This document shows positions 1 to 9,562 of a DNA stretch of 64,000 nt, in pieces. A program made the translations under genes and the position numbers. This stretch comes from Richelia sinica FACHB-800. Lineage in GTDB: Bacteria > Cyanobacteriota > Cyanobacteriia > Cyanobacteriales > Nostocaceae. The stretch covers positions 40,613 through 104,612 of the forward strand of contig NZ_JACJTT010000017.1 in NCBI RefSeq assembly GCF_014698825.1, given 5' to 3'. The notes under the pieces were generated by a model. That model was not told the origin of the DNA. It searched no databases and worked only from the letters and a program-made list of their open reading frames with translations. Within the stretch, counting starts at the first letter, position 1. Every line of letters begins with the position of its first letter.

Positions 1-483
1 TTGGTTTTTATGACTACTCACGATTAAATCTGTAGCCATAGAAAGGTCGGCTATATATCGCTGCCAAAAGTTCCCTTCACGTTTAACAATATCCTGAGCT
101 ATACATCTAATGATATCATTATCGAACTGATTAAATTGGCCTGCCATCATTTTTTTCTTCCAAATATAAAATTTGGCATCTGTAGAATTTATCCACCGAG
201 GAAAGAGACAACCATACCAGTACCTTTCTATAGGTGTCATTTTTGCAAAATGTGAATTTTGTTCTGCCGCTGAAGGTAAAGATTTAATTGCTAGCCACAC
301 AGTAGAATCCGTAATTACCTCTAACAAAAAAGCTAGAACCATTGGTTTGGCATTGAGGCAACCGAGTTTAATGTGTTTAACCCAACGGTTAATTTCCTCT
401 AATCTTCTGGCTAAGGTCGGATCAATCGAGGAGGATTGCTCGATCAGTGACTTTAGCTTATCCTTGATTTCTTTCGCTTGCAA
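1..483 (-). CDS. Partial CDS, unrecognised protein (3' end beyond window)
   Basis: Reading the minus strand, one frame stays open from a stop just upstream of 484 to the left edge, about 161 codons. The translation looks like real protein: it starts near SLQAKEIKDKLKSLIEQ and later contains TPIERYWYGCLFPRWIN and REGNFWQRYIADLSMATDL. The first usable start is a TTG at 481-483 preceded by an AGGGTAG-like sequence; a later ATG at 238-240 is possible. I do not recognise the family. The charged helical N-terminus is followed by an aromatic-rich segment. It diverges from acs with about 270 bp between them. The plus-strand open frame over the same bases is a shadow of it. Confidence 0.6.
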   Translation of the reverse strand, partial: MQAKEIKDKLKSLIEQSSSIDPTLARRLEEINRWVKHIKLGCLNAKPMVLAFLLEVITDSTVWLAIKSLPSAAEQNSHFAKMTPIERYWYGCLFPRWINSTDAKFYIWKKKMMAGQFNQFDNDIIRCIAQDIVKREGNFWQRYIADLSMATDLIVSSHKNQ

Positions 484-749
484 ACTCTACCCTATCTTTA
501 GACGCTAACACATTTGTTAAAAATTGATACCTAAATAAAGTAACAAATAAAGTTTCAAAAACTTTTTTTTATGATTTTAACATCACTACCAGCAAATTAG
601 GTATTAACTACCAGGCAAAATACAATATTTAGTAAATTATCTTTACATATTTTTATTTGTCTCACAACTTAATGAAAATCTAAACGCGATGCATCAAAAC
701 TTTGTTAAAAATAGTTTTCAGTGACGATATTATTTTTTGCCACATTACC
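484..749. other. Divergent intergenic region upstream of acs
   Basis: AT-rich spacer between the divergent edge gene and acs. It contains A/T runs around 550-570 and must hold the acs promoter. No confident -35/-10 pair, operator or RNA gene was seen. Confidence 0.5.
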
Positions 750-2720
750 ATGTCTCAACCGACTATAGAATCCATCCTACAAGAAAAGCGGTTATTTCCT
801 CCTGCTAGTGAATTTTCGCAAAAAGCTGTAATTAAAAGCTTGGAAGATTACCAGAGTATTTATGATCGAGCTAAGGCTGATCCGCAGCAGTTCTGGGCAG
901 AATTGGCGGAAAGTGAGTTACATTGGTTTGCAAAATGGGACAAAGTCCTAGATTGGCAACCACCTTTTGTCAAATGGTTTGTCAATGGCAAAATCAATAT
1001 TTCTTACAACTGTCTTGACAGACATCTGACTACTTGGCGTAAAAATAAGGCGGCATTAATTTGGGAGGGAGAACCAGGTGATTCCCGCACCCTCACCTAT
1101 GCTCAATTACATCGAGAAGTTTGTCAATTTGCCAATGTCTTAAAACAGCTAGGGGTAAAAAAAGGCGATCGCGTGGGTATTTATATGCCCATGATACCGG
1201 AAGCTGCCATTGCTATGTTAGCCTGTGCGAGAATAGGCGCACCCCATAGCGTTGTGTTTGGGGGATTTAGTGCGGAAGCTTTGCGCGATCGCTTGATTGA
1301 TGCCGAAGCTAAACTAGTAGTTACAGCTGATGGGGGATGGCGGAAAGATGCGATCGTTCCCTTGAAAGAGCAAGTAGACAAAGCTTTAGCTGATGGTACT
1401 GTTCCCAGTGTCACAGATGTGTTGGTAGTACAACGCACTGGTCAAAAAATCCACATGGAACCGGGACGAGACCATTGGTGGCATGATTTACAAAAAGGCG
1501 TTTCTGCTGATTGTCCTGCGGAACCAATGGACAGCGAAGATATGCTGTTTATTCTCTACACCTCCGGTAGTACAGGTAAACCGAAGGGAGTTGTCCACAC
1601 CACCGGTGGTTATAACCTATACAGCCACATGACCACCAAATGGATCTTTGATTTACAAGATACTGATGTATATTGGTGTACTGCTGATGTTGGTTGGATT
1701 ACAGGACACAGCTATATCGTCTATGGCCCCCTTTCCAACGGTGCAACTACCCTGATGTACGAAGGTGCCCCCCGTGCATCTAATCCTGGCTGTTTTTGGG
1801 ATGTAATTGAAAAATACGGCGTTAACATTTTTTATACTGCACCCACAGCCATCCGCGCCTTTATTAAAATGGGTGAACATCATCCCAAAGCGCGGAATCT
1901 TTCTTCCTTGCGATTATTGGGAACCGTGGGAGAACCCATCAACCCCGAAGCTTGGATGTGGTATTACAAGGTCATCGGTGGTGAACGTTGTCCTATTGTC
2001 GATACCTGGTGGCAAACAGAAACAGGTGGGATTATGATTACACCTCTACCTGGTGCCATTCCCACTAAACCAGGTTCCGCAACTTTGCCGTTCCCAGGTA
2101 TTATTGCAGATATCGTTGATTTAGATGGTAACTCTGTCCCTGACAACGAAGGTGGTTATTTAGCAGTACGCTATCCTTGGCCGGGGATGATGCGGACAGT
2201 TTATGGTGATCCAGACCGTTTCCGTCGCACCTATTGGGAACATATACCCCCTAAAGATGGCCAATATACTTATTTTGCTGGTGATGGTGCGAGAAAGGAT
2301 GAAGATGGCTACTTCTGGGTCATGGGACGTGTGGATGATGTGTTAAACGTCTCTGGACACCGTTTAGGCACAATGGAAGTAGAATCTGCCCTAGTATCCC
2401 ATCCTGCGGTTGCAGAAGCTGCGGTGGTGGGTAAACCCGATGAGTTGAAGGGTGAAGAAGTTGTGGCCTTTGTGACCTTAGAAGGAACTTATCAACCTAG
2501 TGAAGAGTTGAGTAAGGAACTGAAGAAACACGTTGTTCAAGAAATTGGGGCGATCGCTCGACCTGGTGAAATCAGGTTTACTGATGCATTGCCAAAAACC
2601 CGTTCTGGTAAAATCATGCGTCGGTTGTTGCGGAATCTAGCTGCTGGACAAGAGGTTTCTGGTGATACTTCCACCTTAGAAGACCGCAGTGTTTTGGATA
2701 AGTTGCGGGAAGGTGCTTAG
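750..2720 (+). CDS. acs: Acetyl-CoA synthetase, AMP-forming
   Basis: Activates acetate with ATP to acetyl-AMP and then acetyl-CoA in the cytoplasm. From the ATG at 750 the protein is 656 aa, the usual length. Seen in order: the adenylation motif [11 protein letters not shown] (about residues 270-280), TWWQTE (about 419-424), the C-terminal core motif [15 protein letters not shown], and the catalytic Lys of SGKIMRR at about residue 621, the site acetylated in many Acs enzymes. The frame extends upstream to a TTG at 702, but the alignable N-terminus [10 protein letters not shown] begins at 750, so I take that start; neither has a strong ribosome binding site. A hairpin follows the stop. Confidence 0.96.
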   Translation: MSQPTIESILQEKRLFPPASEFSQKAVIKSLEDYQSIYDRAKADPQQFWAELAESELHWFAKWDKVLDWQPPFVKWFVNGKINISYNCLDRHLTTWRKNKAALIWEGEPGDSRTLTYAQLHREVCQFANVLKQLGVKKGDRVGIYMPMIPEAAIAMLACARIGAPHSVVFGGFSAEALRDRLIDAEAKLVVTADGGWRKDAIVPLKEQVDKALADGTVPSVTDVLVVQRTGQKIHMEPGRDHWWHDLQKGVSADCPAEPMDSEDMLFILYTSGSTGKPKGVVHTTGGYNLYSHMTTKWIFDLQDTDVYWCTADVGWITGHSYIVYGPLSNGATTLMYEGAPRASNPGCFWDVIEKYGVNIFYTAPTAIRAFIKMGEHHPKARNLSSLRLLGTVGEPINPEAWMWYYKVIGGERCPIVDTWWQTETGGIMITPLPGAIPTKPGSATLPFPGIIADIVDLDGNSVPDNEGGYLAVRYPWPGMMRTVYGDPDRFRRTYWEHIPPKDGQYTYFAGDGARKDEDGYFWVMGRVDDVLNVSGHRLGTMEVESALVSHPAVAEAAVVGKPDELKGEEVVAFVTLEGTYQPSEELSKELKKHVVQEIGAIARPGEIRFTDALPKTRSGKIMRRLLRNLAAGQEVSGDTSTLEDRSVLDKLREGA

Positions 2721-2773
2721 TTTGAATTAAGCTCACGCAGAGACGCAGAGGCACAGAGAGGACAAGTAATATG

Positions 2774-2799
2774 GGGTGGGCAATTTTGCCTACCCTGTA
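2774..2799 (+). terminator. Probable terminator hairpin of acs
   Basis: GGGTGGGCAA pairs with TTGCCTACCC (one G-U wobble in the plus-strand RNA) about 50 nt after the acs stop. It is followed by TGTATTTT, a weak U tract. Nearby at 2732-2758 is an ACGCAGAGACGCAGAGG-type run common in Nostocales intergenic DNA. Confidence 0.45.
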
Positions 2800-2906
2800 T
2801 TTTGGGAAGCAGATGAGAACTTGAATTTTCCTTCCACTTTGTTCCTCTTTTCTGACTCTGAAACTTTTGATTTATCTAGCTTTTGCTTTTCTTCAGCCAG
2901 CCCTAC

Positions 2907-3359
2907 TTAAAAATTTATTGTAGCAGTAATTGAGTCTGTATAATTTCCAACTTTGACATTTTGTCTAGCAGGAATAATGCCATAAATCGTGACAGTGGCA
3001 GAGAGGTTAGAACTTGTATAGTGTTGACTATTAGTTCCATTTCCCCAAATAAATTGTCCACCCGCATCTAAATATAAATTATAATTAATTACATCATTTA
3101 TACTGCGTAATTCACGTGCATTATAAGCAGCAGAATTACCTGGACTGAGGTCTATCGTGATTAAAGTAGGTGTGGGACTGGCGGCGGAACAATCATAAGT
3201 TATGGAACCAGTAGAAGTAGTAGGGGTATTGCTAAAAACATCATAATTACCAAAAATAACGCTAGTAGAACTAACAGAACATTGACATAAAGCTGGACTA
3301 ATCAATAAATTGCTAGTAATTATTGTTCCTGATATTAATAATAATTTTTGCCCGTTCAT
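2907..3359 (-). CDS. Spore coat U (SCPU) domain protein, small pilus subunit
   Basis: A 150-aa exported protein and last gene of a four-gene chaperone-usher operon. N-terminal signal peptide (MNGQKLLLISG...SPALC) followed by one SCPU domain: FGNYDVF near the start, two cysteines that can form the usual disulfide, and the terminal strand GNYTDSITATINF that a periplasmic chaperone would complement. Start is an ATG with AGAGG upstream; the usher stop lies 10 bp before it. In the Csu system of Acinetobacter the last gene (CsuE) is a two-domain tip adhesin. This protein has only one domain, so it may be a tip or minor subunit of a simpler fibre. Function is inferred from operon position and fold. 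Confidence 0.85.
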   Translation of the reverse strand: MNGQKLLLISGTIITSNLLISPALCQCSVSSTSVIFGNYDVFSNTPTTSTGSITYDCSAASPTPTLITIDLSPGNSAAYNARELRSINDVINYNLYLDAGGQFIWGNGTNSQHYTSSNLSATVTIYGIIPARQNVKVGNYTDSITATINF

Positions 3360-3369
3360 AATCTGCCTC

Positions 3370-5712
3370 TTATTTTTGCGGGAATATGCATTTTAATCGC
3401 CCTAAATTCACTAATAGTTGTTCAGATTGAGGAATATTTACTGTAAAATCGCAAGTACCTTGTGCATATTCCACTTTAGCTGTGTAGCTTCCAGGAGCAA
3501 TATTATCTTCTAAATAAAAATTGCCTTCACTACCAATAGGAGAGATTATTGGTTTATCGTTTACATTAACAGTTAATTGACCATAAGCTGGAATTTCTGT
3601 TTTTCCTGATGATTCTATAGCAATAGTACCAATAAAACTCTGAATACGTTGAACAGAAAACCGCACTATCGCCCCTCCTCTTAAAGGAGGAGCAATGACT
3701 TTATCATTAGCACCAATCTTGTAATTGAGAGGAATATCTTCATCCTGCATTTTGATATTATTGCCATAGTATGGGAGTAAGTGTGGTATTAACAAATTCC
3801 CGTTCCGGTCAGTCCTTCCCATTTCCTGATTACTAACATAACCACGTACTCCTGCCACTCCAGGAACTTGCAACAGAGCAAAACTTTGTGTGATGGGACG
3901 GGTAAAGAAAATATTTTTGCCAATGGCTACAACACTCCCTGATGCGTTTAGTGTAGTGGCTTCTCCTCCATTGTTGTTGCGATCATAGTTTAATTCATAT
4001 ATACCAAAAGGTGCTCGATAGGTGAAACGTGCATTAGCTGGAACTTCTGCTTCGCTGGGGGTTAACTGAAGACGGTAGCCAAAACCCTCCCCAACAGGAG
4101 CAGATTTTTGCAGAGATAGGGTAGTGGTTGCCTTTTGCTCATTAATTTGTTCACTTAAACTAGCACTGGTGTCACCGAGATAATAATTAAATCCAATAAA
4201 TATTTCGTTGTTGGTAGATTGTAAATCTTGAGAGCTACGGCTAAGATTAATAGATATGTTGGCGCGATCGCTCAATTGAATTGTGCTGTAGAGAGAAAGG
4301 CGATCGCTGTGTCCTCGATCACGTGAGTCAGCAGCAGCATATTGTAAACCTACACTCAGACCCCGTGCTAAATTTGAAGAAACAAAACCATTGTACTCTA
4401 AGTTTGGTCTATCATCTGCCGCTTTGAGACTCAAATTTGCATATTGATCGCTGAATAGACGTACAGCACCTCCAAACCCTACACTTCTACTAGAATAGCT
4501 ATAGGCTAAGGATGCGGCTGTACCCGTATTTCCTGATTCATTACTAGCAGCTAAAGATAATTCAACAGCACCAAAAGGCAATGCAGTGGTTAAAGTAGTA
4601 CCACCACTGATTAAATCAGAAGACGTTTCCAAACGCCCCCCAATTGTTAGAGAATCAGTTATACCTTGAGTATATCGACCCAAAAAAACAGAGGAACCGT
4701 AATTAAAGCTATCAGTATCTAAATTATCTCTGCGGAAACCGAGATTAAAACTATAGTCAGATAATCCTGGTTTGAGTAATCCTGTAGAAAAATAAAATGG
4801 TGAATTAATTACTTGTTCTTTACCAAAAGCATCACGAATCACTACTTTGGTTGAACCATTACCTACTGGTAGCACCAGATTATTTAATTCAAACTTACCA
4901 GGGGGTACATCTCTTTGGCTAACCCTTTGTCCATTGACTAATACTTCTACAGTAGAAGGCGTAATAACAGCACCAGATAATCCAAATGTTGGTTGACGAG
5001 TAAAATAAGGATTGAGGTTGAATTCTTTGGATAAACTCACACCTCCTAAAAATAGTGATCCTCCTAAATTACCAGAGTTAGCAAAAGAGTCACCAACTAC
5101 CCATCGAGTCAAATTTTTAGGATTATTTATAGTAAAATTAGTTAATCCTCTGACAATATTACCGTCTGCTTTCCGAGAAAAATTACTATATAATAAATTA
5201 CCATTAAGGCTTAGACCAGACTCTCCAAAAAATGTATAATCATTTAACTTTGCTTCATCTAAAGGTATATTGAAAGCATAGTTGAGAAAAGCACTGGTAT
5301 CTTGAGTGTAAACTATATTTTTCGGTGAAGTATTGCCTAAGTTAAGTGAAGTAGTTCCTAGTAATTGAGTTTGGGCAGTGATCCGCAAACTTAAAGACTT
5401 TTCGTCAAACTCGTAGGTAATACTAGAATTTAGAGAGCCAAGAGAAACATAAATTTCATTATTAATGGTTTCTTGAACACCAGCAAAATTTTGTAATCCT
5501 GCTTTTTCCAAATCCAAACGACGAATTAGAACATCCTTGTCACGCAAAATAACAAAAACTTCCCCTTGGGAAATATTATTGAGTGTTAGTTCTAGGATTG
5601 CCTTTTGCTCTTGTACTGCCCATGCAGGGCAGGTAATCAAACTAGATCCAAAAAAAAATACCCAGAACAACAAATTTAATAGGCGTGGTCCCTTAAGAAA
5701 TATTGATCCCAT
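3370..5712 (-). CDS. Outer-membrane usher (FimD/CsuD-like)
   Basis: A 780-aa outer-membrane beta-barrel that receives chaperone-subunit complexes and assembles the pilus. Signal peptide ending about CPAWA, an N-terminal chaperone-binding domain (from about residue 35), the long 24-strand barrel region rich in alternating aromatic/polar strands, the plug inserted after VLVNGQRVSQRDVPPGKFEL (about 255-330), and C-terminal beta-sandwich domains ending in CDFTVNIPQSEQLLVNLG. Length matches archaic (sigma-clade) ushers, which run shorter than FimD. It lies 23 bp after the chaperone gene and 10 bp before the second subunit, so the operon is tightly packed. Confidence 0.93.
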   Translation of the reverse strand: MGSIFLKGPRLLNLLFWVFFFGSSLITCPAWAVQEQKAILELTLNNISQGEVFVILRDKDVLIRRLDLEKAGLQNFAGVQETINNEIYVSLGSLNSSITYEFDEKSLSLRITAQTQLLGTTSLNLGNTSPKNIVYTQDTSAFLNYAFNIPLDEAKLNDYTFFGESGLSLNGNLLYSNFSRKADGNIVRGLTNFTINNPKNLTRWVVGDSFANSGNLGGSLFLGGVSLSKEFNLNPYFTRQPTFGLSGAVITPSTVEVLVNGQRVSQRDVPPGKFELNNLVLPVGNGSTKVVIRDAFGKEQVINSPFYFSTGLLKPGLSDYSFNLGFRRDNLDTDSFNYGSSVFLGRYTQGITDSLTIGGRLETSSDLISGGTTLTTALPFGAVELSLAASNESGNTGTAASLAYSYSSRSVGFGGAVRLFSDQYANLSLKAADDRPNLEYNGFVSSNLARGLSVGLQYAAADSRDRGHSDRLSLYSTIQLSDRANISINLSRSSQDLQSTNNEIFIGFNYYLGDTSASLSEQINEQKATTTLSLQKSAPVGEGFGYRLQLTPSEAEVPANARFTYRAPFGIYELNYDRNNNGGEATTLNASGSVVAIGKNIFFTRPITQSFALLQVPGVAGVRGYVSNQEMGRTDRNGNLLIPHLLPYYGNNIKMQDEDIPLNYKIGANDKVIAPPLRGGAIVRFSVQRIQSFIGTIAIESSGKTEIPAYGQLTVNVNDKPIISPIGSEGNFYLEDNIAPGSYTAKVEYAQGTCDFTVNIPQSEQLLVNLGRLKCIFPQK

Positions 5713-5735
5713 TTTTAAAAATACTGCATAGAAAA

Positions 5736-6515
5736 TTATTTTGGATTTTTACAAGCTCCTGTAGGCATTTCGAGCTTTTCTGTTAAAACTTTTTGTTCTG
5801 TTTTGACCTCTATCAATAAAGTTTGCGTTTTGCTACACTCCGGTTGAGAAATATTGAGTTCATAAGGCTGGGATATACCATTGAGAATATACCAACCATT
5901 TCGTTCTTTATTAAATACTGTTTTACCTGTTATGTCTGTGCCTTTAACTCTAATTATTTGAGCAATAAAATGAGTGTTACCAGTATTTTTTACATTAAAA
6001 ACTAAGCGGTTTTTATTAATATTTATATTGTCGATTTTACCATTTACAACTTGTTGATTTGGTTGTAAGAATATGGGAAGTCCCATTTTGGTTAAAATTT
6101 TAATTCCTGGATTGCTTTGATTAGGTGTTTTTAGTGGGGGAAGTTCTTCCACAAAAATACGGTAAGTTTTTTCCACTGTACTTACGGGAGTTAAAGTTCC
6201 CACACGTATACGGCGTTCTTCTCCAGGATTTAAGGAAAGTAATCCCGGAAACGCAACTATTTCTTCTGTAGGAGTGAGTTGCATTTCACCTTGATTATCT
6301 TGACTCCAAGCATAAGTCTTTATTTGAAAGCGTAAAGTTTCATCACTAGTATTCCGTAGAGTGAGAACTTGATTAGAAACTTGACTAGATAAAGAAACTT
6401 TTACAGGACTTACTTGAAAATTGCTGGACCAAGCTTGTTTTCCTGGAATTATTCCTATTCCAGTGAGTAAAGCCAAAACTACTAAACTAGCTCTTTTATG
6501 ATGATAAAAATACAT
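5736..6515 (-). CDS. Periplasmic pilus chaperone (PapD/CsuC-like)
   Basis: A 259-aa periplasmic chaperone with a signal peptide (hydrophobic stretch VVLALLTGIGIIPG) and two immunoglobulin-like domains. Domain 1 shows FQVSPVKVSLSS, TLRNTS, the F-x-I-K-TYAWSQ strand typical of archaic chaperones, and RRIRVGTL followed by YRIFVEELPP. Domain 2 begins near LPIFLQPNQ and carries NTGNTHF. It donates a strand to SCPU subunits and delivers them to the usher. A hairpin lies in the 172-bp gap between the pilin and this gene. Confidence 0.93.
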   Translation of the reverse strand: MYFYHHKRASLVVLALLTGIGIIPGKQAWSSNFQVSPVKVSLSSQVSNQVLTLRNTSDETLRFQIKTYAWSQDNQGEMQLTPTEEIVAFPGLLSLNPGEERRIRVGTLTPVSTVEKTYRIFVEELPPLKTPNQSNPGIKILTKMGLPIFLQPNQQVVNGKIDNININKNRLVFNVKNTGNTHFIAQIIRVKGTDITGKTVFNKERNGWYILNGISQPYELNISQPECSKTQTLLIEVKTEQKVLTEKLEMPTGACKNPK

Positions 6516-6569
6516 ACAGCAGTTTGGAGATAATTTGATTTTTACTAATTAATCTCTGAATTGAAAATG

Positions 6570-6589
6570 TGGGCGGATTATTCCACCCA
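6570..6589 (-). other. Intercistronic RNA hairpin between pilin and chaperone genes
   Basis: In the minus-strand transcript TGGGTGGA pairs with TCCGCCCA around an AATA-type loop, 8 bp including one U-G pair. It lies about 100 nt after the pilin stop and has no strong U tract. It could stabilise the pilin message or act as a partial terminator so that pilin exceeds chaperone and usher. This is inference from structure and position. Confidence 0.45.
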
Positions 6590-6687
6590 ACATCAACAAT
6601 TGATTCTTATAAATGAGAAGATTTAGTGCTAAAGTTAAGAAACAGTTGACCCAATACTGTTCTTACCAGCACTAGAAAAACTTTTGG

Positions 6688-7218
6688 TTAGAAACTGATA
6701 GTAGCCACAACTGTATCACTATAATTACCTACGGGAACATTTTGTCCACCAGCGATAGAACCGTAAATAGTGTTAGTTTGAGATGTACCGGAACCAATAA
6801 CTCCTAGACCTGTTCCTGCTGTATTTCCCCAAGTAGTTGTCCGTGCTGAATCTTGATACAGAGCATAGGACAAGTTGTTTCCACTACCATTACTCATCAT
6901 ACGTAAAGGTGCAGCATTACTAGAGCCTCCACTAGGATTGCTACCTTGATCCAAGATAATGGTTGCAGAAGCACCATTAGTACAAGTTGTTGTGACGCTG
7001 CCAGTACCATTTAAAGCAAGGCTGGTATTAGCACTTACTGGGTCATAACTGCCAAAGGATAGAGCGGAAGTAGAAATTGTACAGCTAGGTGAAACTGAAG
7101 CTGAAACTGAAAGGTTACTACTTGCTGTACTAGCCATTGCAGCCATGGGAGTAGCGACAGATGCAAACAATGAACCAGCAACGAGTAGTGCAGAACCTAT
7201 ATTAAAACGACGTACCAT
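6688..7218 (-). CDS. SCPU-domain major pilin (CsuA/B-like)
   Basis: A 176-aa exported pilin and first gene of the operon. Signal peptide with a hydrophobic core ending ...AAMAS, then an SCPU domain with SCTIS, SFGSYDP, a second cysteine in TTTCTNGAS, LRMMSNGSGNNLSYALY, and the terminal strand VPVGNYSDTVVATISF. This subunit composition (Ser, Thr, Gly, Asn-rich, two cysteines) matches archaic chaperone-usher pilins. The ATG is preceded by GGAGG at 8 nt, the strongest ribosome binding site of the operon, as expected for a major subunit. It probably polymerises by donor-strand exchange. Confidence 0.9.
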   Translation of the reverse strand: MVRRFNIGSALLVAGSLFASVATPMAAMASTASSNLSVSASVSPSCTISTSALSFGSYDPVSANTSLALNGTGSVTTTCTNGASATIILDQGSNPSGGSSNAAPLRMMSNGSGNNLSYALYQDSARTTTWGNTAGTGLGVIGSGTSQTNTIYGSIAGGQNVPVGNYSDTVVATISF

Positions 7219-7791
7219 AGTAAATGCCTCCGAATGTATTGAAGTGTAATTTTTGTGAGTGATAGTCTGGATTACGAATTGAATTTCTACCTTGACATTG
7301 ACAACATATGTAACAAATCTGTCAGATTATATACAAATTAATACTAGTGTTAACTGCAAATTCATTCCGAATGTCTTCAATGCACTGCCTTAAAGTGTTT
7401 TTTCTTCAACGGCTACAAAATTCCGTTTTTCTTGACTGTATTCACACTACAAAAGGTTAGTTATAAAAATAACAGTAAATTTTCTGGTTTTTCAAGTAAG
7501 TCTTAAGCTGCATAATCACTTAAAAAAATTGTATTATAAGCTACGGTAATTACAGTGCAGATGAGTAAAACATGTACGAACAATCCCTAAAACTCTATTA
7601 GCTCTCATTTCGCAGTCGTAGTGTAAATTCGCATTTGAGTTTAGGATTCCCGTCAGCATGATCAATTCAGCCTCGAATAGGCAGCTGAATCTATAGCTTC
7701 AACTTAGAAACCCTGATTCTTTCCTAGCCTAGACAGACTATGATCTCGTTGAGTAAATTCAAAAACATCCTTGACTCAAACTTAAATGAGC
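7219..7791. other. Intergenic region upstream of the pilus operon
   Basis: 573 bp between the diguanylate cyclase stop and the pilin start, both on the minus strand, so it holds the cyclase 3' region and the pilus promoter. It is AT-rich from 7310 to 7560. No tRNA, riboswitch-like fold or small gene was recognised and no promoter could be placed with confidence. Confidence 0.5.
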
Positions 7792-9162
7792 TTAACTATG
7801 ACAGGCATAGCGATCGCGTCCTTGTTGTTTGGCATTGTATAATGCTCTATCTGCATAGGAAACAATGGTATCTGGTTTAATATCCAAGTTAGGTATCATG
7901 CAAGCAATACCTAAACTGACCGTAACTATATTCTTCACATCACATGCTGCATGGGGAATCGCTAAATTATGAATTGCTGTTTGAATGTTCGCTGCGACCT
8001 TAATTGCCCCCGCTAAATCTGTATTAGGTAACAGCACTACAAATTCTTCTCCCCCATAACGCGCAACCAAATCAGCAGGACGAAAAACCGATTTTTGCGC
8101 TGTCTGAGCTATACTTACAAGACAATCATCACCACTCAAATGGCCATAGTAATCGTTGTAAGGTTTAAAGGCATCAATATCAAATAAAATGAGAGCTATT
8201 GGTTGTTGTTCTCGTGCTAAACGTTTCCATTCACTTTGTAAGATATTATTAAAACAACGCCGATTAGGAATTTGCGTTAAACCATCTAAATTGGCTAGTT
8301 CTTCTAATCTTTTGTTGGCTTCTTGTAGTGCTAATTCTATTTGTTTACGCGCAGTAATATCTCTAATCGTAATAGAAAAACCATCACCCAATTTAACAGC
8401 TACAAAGTGATACCAATAGGACATGCCTGATGGATACTCAAAATCCCTCTCCAGGGGTTCACCAGTTTCCACAATTTGCACAAATTGATCAAATAATCCA
8501 GGCTCCAAATTGCTCAAAAATTTTTTTAAAATTAATTTACCAATCAAATCTTCGCGATTACGTTCAAAGACTTTGGCAATCACAGGATTAACAACTAAGC
8601 AACGAAAATCTTCAATATCCCCTGTTCGTGGGTCACGAACAGCCTGCATTGCCGCAATTCCATCTAAGGAACTATTTAAAACACTCGCTAGTAAGGCACG
8701 AGATTGATACAGAACCTCTTCTGTTTGTCTGCGATGGTTAATTTCTTTTTCTAGTAGTTGCTGCTGACGTTGAATTGTTAACTGATTTTCTAAACGAACA
8801 ACCACTTCTTCAATTTGAAAGGGTTTTGTAATGTAGTCGATACCACCTGATTCAAAAGCTGCTACCTTATCAAAAACATCATCTAAAGCACTGATAAAAA
8901 TCACTGGAATATGACGTAAATCTTCATCTGCTTTGATGGCCCTGCAAACTTGATAGCCATCCATTTCCGGCATTTTGATATCTAAGAGGATGACATCTGG
9001 ACGCTTAACCTTAATAGTTTTTAGTGCCATTCGTCCACTGGTTACACTACGAACAGTGTAGCCAAGTTTGAGGAGTAAATCGCTCAGTAATTGTAGATTT
9101 TCTGGTATGTCATCTACTAGAAGAATATTACCTTTGTTGTCTCTTTCAGAGTCAAAATTCAT
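7792..9162 (-). CDS. Response regulator / PAS / GGDEF diguanylate cyclase
   Basis: 456 aa. N-terminal receiver domain (residues about 12-130) with the acidic pair VDD, phosphoacceptor Asp61 in LLDIKMPEMDG and the conserved Lys in TKPF. A PAS-like domain follows (about 150-270, ending SITIRDITARKQ), then a short coiled coil and a GGDEF domain. The active-site motif is intact (GGEEF, about 370-374) and an RxxD product-inhibition site (RPAD) sits five residues before it, so it should make c-di-GMP with feedback control. The two hybrid kinases upstream on the same strand are candidate phosphodonors. No EAL domain is present. Confidence 0.93.
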   Translation of the reverse strand: MNFDSERDNKGNILLVDDIPENLQLLSDLLLKLGYTVRSVTSGRMALKTIKVKRPDVILLDIKMPEMDGYQVCRAIKADEDLRHIPVIFISALDDVFDKVAAFESGGIDYITKPFQIEEVVVRLENQLTIQRQQQLLEKEINHRRQTEEVLYQSRALLASVLNSSLDGIAAMQAVRDPRTGDIEDFRCLVVNPVIAKVFERNREDLIGKLILKKFLSNLEPGLFDQFVQIVETGEPLERDFEYPSGMSYWYHFVAVKLGDGFSITIRDITARKQIELALQEANKRLEELANLDGLTQIPNRRCFNNILQSEWKRLAREQQPIALILFDIDAFKPYNDYYGHLSGDDCLVSIAQTAQKSVFRPADLVARYGGEEFVVLLPNTDLAGAIKVAANIQTAIHNLAIPHAACDVKNIVTVSLGIACMIPNLDIKPDTIVSYADRALYNAKQQGRDRYACHS

Positions 9163-9562
9163 TGCTGATCAAGGGTGCGGCTAGTTAAAAAAGCTATGGA
9201 AGTGTAAATTGACAAACTAATTTTATCGGTAATTTTACCCGATTTCCTGCTTTTTTTGAATTTTTTGTTACAGTCCCATGAGGAAGCTTAACTTTTAGAT
9301 TAGCTGCAATCAATTATTTAATGCTCATTGACGATGAACAAGCGAAATGACTTCCCTGTAGTAGTGTAGCAATAAAACTGTTGTATTAGACACCGTATTT
9401 CCTTGGCACAAAAAAGGCAGCAGATTAGGCCAGCAAACCCTGATAAACCACACATTGCCAATTTGGAACTTGAATGAAACTGTAGATAATACCTAACATT
9501 TATTTAAAAGTGCGACCTACGGATGTTATATCTACAAACTAACATCAAATTAGCAAATATAT
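9163..9562. other. Intergenic region between diguanylate cyclase and hybrid kinase
   Basis: 400 bp with no open frame of note on either strand, a T-rich tract near 9250, and no recognised RNA, repeat or terminator. It should contain the cyclase promoter. Confidence 0.45.

Noticed and set aside
173..508. 111-codon plus-strand frame near the left edge
   Set aside because: It mirrors a better minus-strand frame that continues to the window edge and has more protein-like sequence.
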